A stretch of DNA of 64,000 nt from Naematelia aurantialba (Eukaryota; Basidiomycota; Tremellomycetes; Tremellales; Naemateliaceae). The notes beneath the pieces are model-generated. The model had not been told where the DNA came from. It saw nothing but the letters and a program-made list of their open reading frames with translations, and searched no databases. Location: the NCBI GenBank assembly GCA_021527695.1, contig JAKFAO010000011.1, forward strand, positions 186,001 through 250,000, read 5' to 3'. The number at the start of each line of letters is the position of its first letter. Position 1 is the stretch's first letter. Of the stretch, positions 22,449-32,400 are shown one piece after another. The translations under genes were made by a program, and so were the position numbers.

Positions 22449-25400
22449 ATGGCGACCGTCGAAGAACTGTCAGTCAAGTACAAACCCCAGCTGTCACAGC
22501 TGCAATCCATCTTTCCCTCATGGGACCAAGGGGATTTGGTCTTCACTCTGCAGGATGCAAAGGGGAACGTTGATGAAGCAGCCATGATGATCACAGAGGG
22601 TGAGTCGGTCAAGCTGGCCACATTGAAATCAGCTGACGATTCACTCTTTCACCCATCTTTCCTGTGTTCCTCTCTCTTCCTTCAATCCGTGAAATCTTCC
22701 CTGCACACACTACCCAATCTACCCCTGGATCTGTATCGTGTGACAGGTCGAGCCGCACAATTCACCCAAGCGTCGCGGAAGAAACCCGTCAAGCCCGTCA
22801 AGGAGGTCTCGCGCACAAAAGGCCATTCAAACCAAAATGCCGACTCTGGAGGCTTTGAGCAAGTGAATGGGGACTCGTCAGATCTCCGAGCCGGCCGAGC
22901 CGGTCGCGGCGGGCGAGGCGGTGGTCGAGGCGGCAGGGGCGGTCGCGGCGGCGGTATGTACCACGCCCTCTCTGTCTTACCTCCGCCAGTGCTGACTATG
23001 GTAGAACCATTCCGAGGAGGACGCGGCGGTCGCGGAGGTCGCGGAGGTCGCGGTGGTTTCACGAATGTCAACGGAGGGTCCCACGCCATCAAGAAGAATG
23101 GAGATTGGCCAACTTCGACAGCAACCACCACCGAAGCCTGGGCGAATCAAGTCGAGCAAGCCACAGAAGCTGCGACGGCCGATGGCGCTTGGGGCTCAGA
23201 TGTGCAAACTGGAGCTGCCAAGGAGAATGGGCACGCAGAGCCAGCTGCCGTACCAGTGGAGACTGGCAATGGTGATGACTTTGCGGCGACCAATGGATGG
23301 AGTGATGCTCCAGCCGCCAAAGAGGTGGAAAAGGCGGCAAAGACGGTTAACGCCGGCAAGCAAGAAGACATCAAGAACATTGCGCCTTCTGCCCAACCAG
23401 CACCCGCCAAGCCGAAGCTCACTTGGGCACAGATTGCAAAGTCCGTCTCTCTTCCGACGTGGTGATCCCTTCGTTTTTGCTGACTGCCGTAGACCTGTCG
23501 AAAAACCCAAGCCTGTGCCAGCGCCTGTACCAGCCCCACCGGAACCGGCAGCACAGACCCAACCAAAGGCGGAAATTACCACTGTCGAGCCTACCAATGA
23601 AGCAGCCGATGTCCCACCCGAAGCTACTGAAGAGACACCAGCTGAGCCAGTCGAAGCATGGGGTGATGCACCCGCTTCTGCAGAAGTGCAAGCAGAGGCG
23701 GCAGCATTGGAAGAGCCCGCAGAGGAGACCTATGCCAACGGGCATCAAGAGGAAGTCCTCCCAGAAGAGACAGAAGCGCTTGCGCAGGACGACTGGGCGT
23801 CAGATCCCGCCATCGCTGGAATCGGCTCGCAGGCGCAATGGGCAAAGACTGTCGAGCAACCGGCACCAATTGCGCCCGAGCCCGTCACCACATATACGGG
23901 GCCTCCTGGCTTCAACACAGTCGCAGCTCGTACCGCTGCTGCCCAACAACCTCGGACAAGCTCTCGAGCTGGTCGTTACAAGGATGCAGATGGCAAGGGT
24001 GTTGTCCTTCCTGCCATGGCGTCGGGCGTCTCGGCAATGGAGATGCAATTTGGCAGCCTCAGCTTTGGCGGAGAAGGCGGAGATGGCGTCGAAGCACCAC
24101 AGCCAAAGGCCGAACCTACCCCAGCAACTCCTGCTCCTGCTCCACTGCCACCGCAGGTCACTTCACCAGTCCGCGCTCCTCCCCTCCCGTCGACACAGCC
24201 GTTCCAAACCCCAGCGGCCACTCTGCCTCCGGCTATCGCACAGCCCGCGGCAGCCCCGTCGACTCACCCATACTACTCCCAGCAGCCTCCGGCTCAGCCC
24301 CCAGCCCAGTCGGCCTACACTGCACCTCATCAGACATTGCAAGCACAGATGCAGCATTCATATCAATCTCATTTCCTCCCGCAATCGACCTCGCAGCCGG
24401 CTCAGCAGCAACAGCAACAGCAACCTCCTGCTCAGCCAGCCCCATCCCACGACCAACAGGGCTTTTATCGAGCCAACGATTATTACAGTATCGGCTCGCA
24501 GGCCCAACACCAGCACCAGCAACCCGAGGCTCCTCAGCAGCAGGCATCTCAGCAGGCTCAGCAGCAGCAGCAACCACAGCAGCAACAGCAACCTCAACAA
24601 AGCGGTCCTCAGCACCAAGCTCCACACGCAAGCAGCCCTTACGACCCACCCTTCGCTGCATTCGGGCAGTCGCACCTGTTCGGACAGCAGAACCAGCACG
24701 GCCAAGCCAACGACCCGTTCGCTCAGGCTCAGCGGGTGAGTGCGATTTGTGTGCTCGTTATCTATGACTGACGTGGCTAGTACGATTCCTACACTGCTTC
24801 CGGATACCCGCGACCACCGGTCGAGGAGCCCAAGGCTGCGCAACCTGCTCCTTCGCACACGCCGACTGCGCCTTCCCAGCAGCAGCAGCAAGGCGTGCCT
24901 CAACATCAGAACCAGTATTACTCGCAGCTCAACAACATGGGTTATTATCAAGCAGCGCCGTACAACCCTTACTACCAGTGTGAGTTTGCTGCATCCCTGT
25001 CGTTTTCATGACTTTGTCTTTTGTTTCAGTCGAATGAACTAATGTGTTGCAGATGGACAGGCACCGCCAGCTGGTTTCCAGCAGTACTATCCCTTGGCTG
25101 CTCGTAGCTTGTATGGCCAACTAAACCCTCAAGCCCAACCGCCGCAGCCGATCCCCCAGGCAAACAAGCCCACGCCGCCAGCTGCCCAGTCGCCGTATGG
25201 CGCGCCATCCTCGTACCCGTCAAGCACGTACGACGACCAGGCGTTTGGTCTCGGTCGCTATGGCGAACAAGCCAAGGCGCAAGCCCCCAACGCAGGCGGG
25301 CAAGCTACTCAGGGGACTCAGCAGGCGCAGTCTTACCAATCTCAAGGGCAGGGTCTACATGGGTTCTTGGGCATCAACACGCCAAGCGCTACGTCAGCCG

Positions 25401-25639
25401 GCTCGCGGCCACAAGCGACAACACCTGACGAAGGGTTCAAGTCGACGACGACGGCGTCGGGTGCCGCTACCGCTGCCGGTGCCGGTGCTGGTGCTGGTGC
25501 TGGTGGCCCGGGGAACAGGCCGCAGCAGGGTCAGCCGGCGCAGCAGGCGTTTGGGAACTATCAGTACGGCGGCGGATATGGGCAGGATTGGAGCCAGTAT
25601 GGGTACGGGCGGAATGGGTACTCTGGCTGGCAGGGGTAG
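22449..25639 (+). CDS. DEF1: DEF1-like RNA polymerase II degradation factor (CUE domain, RGG box, Gln-rich)
   Basis: Exons 22449-22599, 22747-22953, 23005-23440, 23493-24735, 24781-24979, 25053-25639; 940 residues. An N-terminal CUE-type ubiquitin-binding fold (about 8-48: YKPQLSQLQSIFPSWDQGDL...GNVDEAAMMI) is followed by a basic stretch, an Arg-Gly-Gly box split by an intron, a Glu/Ala/Pro-rich segment and a long Gln/Pro/Tyr-rich C-terminus (QQQQQ runs, NQYYSQLNNMGYYQ). This order matches fungal Def1, which in yeast is cut after transcription stress and brings the ubiquitin machinery to stalled RNA polymerase II. The RGG box hints at RNA or nucleic-acid binding (inference). Confidence is high for the N-terminus and architecture; the low-complexity remainder cannot be compared by eye. 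Confidence 0.82.
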
Positions 25640-26440
25640 GGGATCTGACCAAGCTGCGACTGCAGGTGTGGAGGGTCGAGGGTGAAAGGTGGAAGGATGG
25701 AGTGGAAGGTGGAAGGATGGAGTAGAAGGATGGAGTGGAAGGAGGAGTGGAGGAGGGAGTGGAAGGATGAGTCGGGGTGAGGTGGATTCAAGGGCATGGG
25801 GATAAGGGAGACACCGCTCAAGATGCAGGATCGCAACTCGACTGCTGGGGAATGGGAATGAAAAGCGACAACGACAAGACCTATCATCTTCAATTGTGCA
25901 TTGATTTACGTTCGTACGACTCGGTAGTGCAGCTAGCTAGCATACAATGAATGTCGTTGCCTTGGTGCGGTGTTGGTGCGGTGTCGGTGTGGTGTGTCGT
26001 GCAGTATGGTGTCGGTGCGGTAGTGGATGCAGCGTAGTCGTTTTCGTGCAGTCGTAGTCGTTGTCGCTGCAAGTGCAGTCGTCGTAGTCGTCGCAGTCGC
26101 CGCAGTCGCTGCAGTCGTCGTTGGAAAGGTCGAGTCGCGTCCCAAGTGCCGCCGCCACGCGCCGCGGTTTGGCGAAACCACAACAACAGGACGTCACCGC
26201 GAGTGTCTTTTGTCTTTTGTCTTGCTCTTGTCCGTCTCTTCCTCTGTTCACTCTTGTGTGCTAGTCTGATATCCTGCTGTACTGCGTCGCTTGAGCAGCT
26301 GTATCTCCGGTGCGCGACTCGACTCGACTCGACTCGACTCGACTCGACTCAGCAAAGCTGCTCGACACGACTGCAACTCTGTCAACTCTCAACACAGCCC
26401 GCAGCCGCCTCCGGTCTACGCTGCCTTTGCTGTCCCCGCA
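25640..26440. other. Intergenic region DEF1/LIM gene with several simple repeats
   Basis: 800 nt without a gene. Repeats: GGAAGGATGGAGTGGAAGG units (about 25683-25790), GTAGTCGTCGCAGTC-type triplets (about 26030-26125) and a perfect (GACTC)n run at about 26316-26350, some 90 nt upstream of the LIM gene start, so within its likely 5' leader or promoter. Confidence 0.65.
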
Positions 26441-27859
26441 ATGTCACTAGGAGGCACGCCGCGGTGCGAGACGTGTGGTGGGGCCGTGTACCATGCCGAG
26501 CAGGTCATGGGCCCCGCGAGAAAGGTGAGTGTGTCGGCGCGAGGGCGAGGGTGAGGGCGAGGGCGACGTCGAGTCGGTGTCGTGATGGAACTCAGCAGGC
26601 GAGTGGCTGACGGCTCAGATATACCACAAGGCATGCCTCAAGTGCCTGCAGTGCGGGAAACGGCTCGACCCCGGCGGGCTGCTCGAGCATGATAGTGAAG
26701 TGTGTTTCTCTTGAACTGTTCCCACCGCCCCTCCCCCCCTTCTCCCTCCCCTTCTTCGCCTTCTGCTTCTCCCCTCGGCTTCTCCCTCTTCTTGCACATT
26801 TGTTATGTGCCTCGCTCGCCTGAAGTATCTCTTCATCCTCTGTCCCAAACTTGGGGATCGCAGCTGACAACGCGCACAGCCCTACTGTAGCCGATGTCAT
26901 ACCCAGCTGTTTGGCACGCGAGGTCAGCTACTGTCTCTAGACGTGCCTCCCTCCTCTCACCCCCTTCTCCTTCTCCCTTTGTCTGCGTCGCCTCCTTACC
27001 ATTTGTGTCTTGCTCCCGCCTCAGGAGCCAACATCACACGCTAACGATTCCAGACCTCCGCCAAGGCAACGTCCTCCCCACCTCGCCCATCGCATCCCCC
27101 GCCAAGACCCCCTCCCGCTCCTTCCGTCCTCCCTCGCCCTCCCCGTCCAAGCCCCTCACACCCCGTCCCGTCCCGACTCCAAACGATTACTACACCCCTC
27201 CTGACTTCTCCCACATCCCGCAGACGCCGGAACTCGCCTCGTCACAGACTAGCACACCCCGCGATCCCGGCACGCCCATCACGCGCCCGAACTTCCGTGA
27301 CCCTCGGCCGATTGCTGTGCCATTCGCGGGGCGCGCAGAGGCACTGGACGGGAGGGGGTTATTGAGGAGGGGGGATAGTCCGAGGAGTAAGGTTGGGGAG
27401 AAGGTCGTGCTAGGCGAGGAGATGTGCTGGGGCTGCGAGAAGAGGGTGTATGCTGCTGAGCAGGTGCGTTGCTCTTTCTACTCAAGTCCCGTCCCTGGGA
27501 ATTTGCGTCGGGTCTTCATAGAGGTCCCGAAGATTTGCTAGGTATCACAGAGGTCTCGTCGAGTCGCTGCGTAGAATGAACGCTTATGCTTTTCAACAGG
27601 TCTTTGCCGTAGGACACAAGTGGGTCGCACAATTTTGCACCAGCTCTAGAGGCTTGCTGACGTGGCTAGGTGGCACAAGGGGTGCTTGCGGTGTACTTCG
27701 TGCCACTCTACAATCGACCCGTCAAAGGTGTCGGACAGAGACGGCATGGTTTACTGCAATAACTGTTATGCCAGGGTGAGCGTTCACGAGCAAGTGCCTG
27801 TCAAGTGGAGCTGACCAGGGTAGGAGCATGGTCCGGCAGGTATCATGCGGAAGCGGTGA
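26441..27859 (+). CDS. Two-LIM-domain protein (cysteine-rich protein type)
   Basis: Exons 26441-26524, 26619-26699, 26881-26923, 27054-27463, 27600-27619, 27670-27775, 27824-27859; 259 residues. LIM1 (about 9-66): CETC...HKACLKCLQC...YCSRCH. LIM2 (about 194-250): CWGC...HKWHKGCLRCTSC...YCNNCY. The spacing of zinc ligands is that of CRP-type LIM domains; LIM2 is followed by the short EHGPAGIMRKR end. Between them lies a Pro/Ser-rich linker of about 120 residues (SPSPSKPLTPRPVPTP). LIM domains bind proteins, often at actin or polarity sites. The exact ortholog is not clear. Exon 5 is only 20 nt and was placed because it completes the LIM2 sequence GHKWHKGC. Confidence 0.88.
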
Positions 27860-28339
27860 TGCCGCTGCGAAATGCAAGGGTCACCGCGGCGAGTGGATGC
27901 GACTTCTCTGCTTGGCAGATAACAATCCGTCACGAATAGGGTGGCTTGAGACTTCTTCGGCTCGCACAGGCAACAATTTCGTCTCGAGGATGCACGATGC
28001 TGCAAGAGAAAGAGGAACGAGATGGTAGAGTCGGACGGGAGACGAATGACAGTAAAGAAAGGCTGAAATCGAGTCGTGAGAGTTGTAATGGTAGGTATCG
28101 ATTCCAGTATAAGATATGACAGTACGAAGATTGAAGGTATAAAGTTGAAGGTATGAAGGATGAAGGTATGAGGGTGTGGAGATATGGAGGTATGGAGGTA
28201 TGGAGGTATGGAGGTATGGAGGTATGGAGGCATGGAGGCATGAAGCAGTCTAAGCACTATCCGTGGCCGTCGCACCGGCGCGGGCGTGTCCTGCACCCTG
28301 CCCTTCGGCGTATCTACGTCCACAAGTCCGCTAGAGGAT
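27860..28339. other. Convergent intergenic region with GGTATGGAG array
   Basis: 480 nt between two 3' ends. A tandem nonamer GGTATGGAG (about eight copies, some GGCATGGAG) occupies about 28169-28240. No gene seen. Confidence 0.65.
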
Positions 28340-28710
28340 TCACGTCGCCTTCTGGTCGGCATCCTTCAAAGCAGTCAGCTTGTCTTCGTGTGCACCCTCT
28401 GCACCCTCTGCAGCATCGAGTTTCTGCAGCCGGACGAGATTGCGCTTCTTGACAAGGAGGCGGACGGTGCGTTCTTGTTCGATGGGATGGAGGTCTTGCC
28501 AGTTTTGTATTCGTGATATCGTCTACACACAGAGTTGGCTCCAAGTAGGACGCGAGGTAGAGCAGTGTTCAAGTAGAGGCACAGAAAGTGCAGACGAATA
28601 GTAGTGATAGGAGTTGCGTAGATGTAGAGGTACGGGCAGAAGCAGGGCAGAAGTAAAGGCATGGTTAGAAGCAGGATCAGAGCAGAACCAGAACCAGAAC
28701 CAGAACCAGG

Positions 28711-28755
<45 letters not shown>

Positions 28756-29091
28756 GGAGCAAGAGCACAAGTATAAGCAGGTTCAGAGAAGATGGGAGGT
28801 AAAGGAGCCACTTACGCCGTCAGAATTCACGATCATCGGGCCCAGCCTGTCAAGCTTGACAATCGTCCCTCCAACCTCGAGCGACTGCACTTCCTCCTCT
28901 TCTGCTGGCTGTACGATTTCAGGCTTGGGAGGCTCGATTGCCAGTGGGTGGTGCCTGACGCTCGGCTGACTGGTCGTCTCTCCCTCTATCCTCGGAGGGC
29001 CCGACGCAGTCGATGTCTCTTCTGTAGCCTTCTCCAGAGCTGAAGTGGACGTCTCTGGCTGGTCGAGCGGTGACGAGGCTGGAGATACCAT
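28340..29091 (-). CDS. Small conserved fungal protein of unknown function
   Basis: Exons 28816-29091 then 28340-28522; 152 residues. The N-terminal half is Ser/Thr/Glu/Pro-rich and disordered. The conserved-looking part is formed across the intron: VGGTIVKLDRLGPMIVNSDG joined to TISRIQNWQDLHPIEQERTV, then RLLVKKRNLVRLQKL. I recall small fungal proteins with the same LGPxVVNxDGTxSRIxNWxxMT...RN...RL pattern but cannot name a function. No transmembrane segment or signal peptide. The 293-nt intron carries a (GAACCA)n array. It is divergent from POL1, so the two may share regulation (inference). Confidence 0.75.
28681..28759. repeat. (GAACCA)n hexanucleotide array inside an intron
   Basis: About twelve copies of GAACCA (one GGACCA) wholly inside the intron (28523-28815) of the small minus-strand gene. 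In the transcript it reads TGGTTC repeats and is therefore pyrimidine/G-rich. Confidence 0.85.
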
Positions 29092-29418
29092 GTGTAGAGT
29101 GCACGATGAATGGTGAAAGAGTCGTAGGAATCGCAGAAATCACTGGAATTCCACTGGCCGTCCTCCACCTCGGATTCCACCTCGGATCTGGTTACGTAAG
29201 CTAGCGGAGGCTGTCACGTGATCACGGCACATGAGCGAGAACGCGTCGACGCGCTGTGACTTTTCGATCGACTACAGCACCAAGATATCACTGCAGCACA
29301 GCTAGCTAGCAGCGAGCAAGCAGCCAAGCCCACGAGAGACGAGTGTCGTTGCCATCAGAAGTGTATCGCATCGGTGCTTGGTGCTTGGTTCTCGAGTCTT
29401 GGGTCTTGGGTCCGCAGG
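29092..29418. promoter_or_regulatory. Divergent promoter of POL1 and the small minus-strand gene, with MCB-like palindrome and E-box
   Basis: 327 nt between start codons. ACGCGT (29241-29246) is an exact MluI cell-cycle box and overlaps the perfect 12-bp palindrome CGCGTCGACGCG (29242-29253), about 170 nt upstream of POL1. In yeasts MBF binds ACGCGT in promoters of DNA-replication genes, POL1 included. The perfect 8-bp palindrome TCACGTGA (29214-29221) is a bHLH (Cbf1-type) site. Function here is inferred from motif and neighbour. Confidence 0.6.
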
Positions 29419-32400
29419 ATGAGTCGCGACAGCGCTCGTGATCGGCTCGCTGCGCTGAGAGATGCGAGGGCGCGCGGAGGACGACTTCAACAGTGGAAGG
29501 TGAGCTGGGCTGCGGAGACTTGTCGACATGTAGCCACTCCTCGCGGGTATACAATCCCATCACAAGCTCACGTCATAACCCTTCGAATGGTTCTGGTGGT
29601 GGGTTGAATGTCTGCTGACACCGTGGATAGCCGGAAGACGCGGACATATACGACGAAGTCACGGACGACCAGTACCGCTCGATCGTCGGTAATCGGCTCG
29701 ACCAGGACGACTTTATCATCGACGACGACGGAAGCGGATACGTCGATAACGGTCAGGAAGAGTGGGACGACGGCGCAGATGAGGCGGAGGAGAGCGAGGA
29801 CGAGGATGATTTTGAGGGTGAGGATGAGGAGCTTCGAAAGGGTACGTCACCTGATGTGGTCTTGCCCTCGTCCCGCCGTGCAAGACTGTAAAGACTGTCC
29901 CTACGTGTAATGACAGGAAATACCATCGGTCTTGGCGAAACACGCGAGGCGCTAACTCGACACAGCGCGCAAGCTCAAACGGGCCAAGCTCAGGGCGAAA
30001 GTCCAGAAAGCGAACGGCACCGGGGCCAAGCAGAAACCCAAGAGCGCGTTCTCCGACTATGCGCGACCGGCCACCGCGTCCACCTCGACGTACCGTCCCG
30101 CTCCTTCGGCAATGCAAGAAGACGACTTCATGGCCTCCCTCCTCTCCTCCGTCGCTGCGCCAGCCGCCGACAGCGCCAACGCGGCATACCGGAAACGCAA
30201 GTCCTCTCCTGAGATTCCCAGCTCCGACGGACTGGCGCCTAGTTCAGACAGCAGTTTCTTTGGCGATACTCGAAAGAGATATGGGCTGGAGGATGACGAG
30301 GAAGAGGCATATGAGTCGAAACGAGCGACGATGGGCAAGAAACCGCGGGTGTCCGATATGACCATCGTACCTGACGCTGAGAATGATGTGCCGATGGGCA
30401 TGCATTTCGACGAAGATGAGGATGAGATGGTGGTCAAAGCTGAACCGAGGGACCTGGATGACGAGGAGATGGCCATTAAGCCTCGCGATGCCCGACCCCT
30501 AACAACCTCGACCAAGATCAATGGCGGAGTGAATGCGCGGCGGAAAGTCGTCAATTCGACTTCTATCAAGCACGTCGTTGCCAAGCCAGAACTTGTCAGC
30601 GTTAAAGCAGAAATCGCCGCGAGGGAATCCCCAAAACAGGCCGTAGCCAATGGTAAAACTGTCCCCGCGGGTGCTGCACATTGGTCTTCCATTTCCGACG
30701 CATTGCTTCCACAGGCCAAAGTGTCTGAGCTGGACGAGGTCAAGGCTCCGGTGGGGTCGACTAAGGCGGAAAATGTGCTTGAGACGGACGGATCAGTCCG
30801 CATGTTTTGGCTGGACTTTATGGAGCAGGACGGTATCATCCATCTCGTTGGCAAGGTCATGGATCGGCATAGTGGCAAGTACGTCAGCGGCTGTGTGAGC
30901 ATCAGTGGAATTCAGCGCAACTTGTTTGTCAAGCCTCGCCCGAAGCGGTTCTGTAAGTCGCTTGCTTCCGTGGCTGCCCTCAGAATCAATTGCTGATTCC
31001 CGCCAGCTGGAGGGCACGAGACCGATATCGAAGTGACGAGAACCGACGTCTATCAGGACTTTGATTCCTTGAGACGCAAGGCGGGCGTCGAGGAATGGGC
31101 AGCAAAGTTTGTGCAGCGCAAGTATGCGTTCGAAGATGCGTCGGTCGAAAAGGGTGAAAGCGAGTTCATGAAGGTGGTCTATGGCTTCGACCGTGCGTAT
31201 TGACACATTGACTAGACTACTCATGTCGTCTGGCTGAAATTAAGCAGAACCCGAGATACCAATGGGTTCTACTGGGTCAACCTTTAGCCATGTATTCGGA
31301 ACCAACACGACACCGTTCGAGCTGCTCGTTCTGAAGCGTAAGATCATGGGACCCTGTTGGCTAGAGATCAGGGATGTCTCGCTCAGTACCAAGTCTGTAA
31401 GTCTCAAGTCGGATTCAAGTGCCTCGACCAACAAGTCGCTGACGACGGCGGCAAGACTTCGTGGTGCAAGATCGAGTTTAGCGTGTCAGATCCCAAATCC
31501 GTCAACGCATTGTCTGAGAACGATGCTCCGAAGGAGACTCCGCCTCTCACCATCATGAGTATATCCCTCCGAACCATTGTCAACCACCGAGAAAACAAGA
31601 CCGAGATTCTATGCGCCACTACACGAACTTGGGAGGGCTGTAAGTCGACTTTGTGCCGGATGCTTCGTGTCTTCAAGCTGGCGAAGTGACACTGATTCCT
31701 CCCAGGCAGCATCGATGATCCAACACCACCTGATCGCCAACCGTCACAGCTTGCCACCATCGTTCGCCCCATTGAAAAGTTCCCGCCTGGTCTTGAACAG
31801 CGTGCTCGTTCCGAGCGGTCTCCTTTCCAGACTGTCAAGGCCGAACGAGCTTTACTCAACTCCCTTCTTGCCACTATCCAGCGGTACGACCCCGATGTCC
31901 TTGTTGGCCATAATTTCCTCGGCAACTCGTTCGAAGCATTACTGTATCGGATGAAGGAACTGAAGGCAGACCATTGGTCTCGCATTGGACGATTCAGGCG
32001 GAAGCAGTTCAACATCTCGAAAGCTGGAAGTAACGTTCGCTTGATGGCGGGCAGGTTGGCCGCGGATTTGTCGAGTGATGCAGCAAAGGTCAGTTCTCTT
32101 TCCTCCTTCATTGGAGCGCAACGTCCCATAACGCGCGCATAGGGTATGATCTCTTCAACGACTTGGTCATTGACGGAGATGTGTGCGACACACCTCAAAG
32201 TGCAGAGGGAGGACATCGATCCAGAAGATATTCCATCCTACTTTGATCACACCCTGTCTGGACCGGACAAGCTGCTTAAATTTATACGACTTTGCGAGGT
32301 AGATGCGTACTTCCAGATGGCCATCGCCGCGAGAGTGCAGATGTTGCCTCTGACCAAGCAACTGACGAATCTGGCGGGTAATTCTTGGTGAGCCCCAGCA

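Noticed and set aside
23423..24739. 438-codon and other long + strand frames inside DEF1
   Set aside because: Shifted frames over Gln/Pro repeats; the DEF1 frame splices cleanly through the same region.
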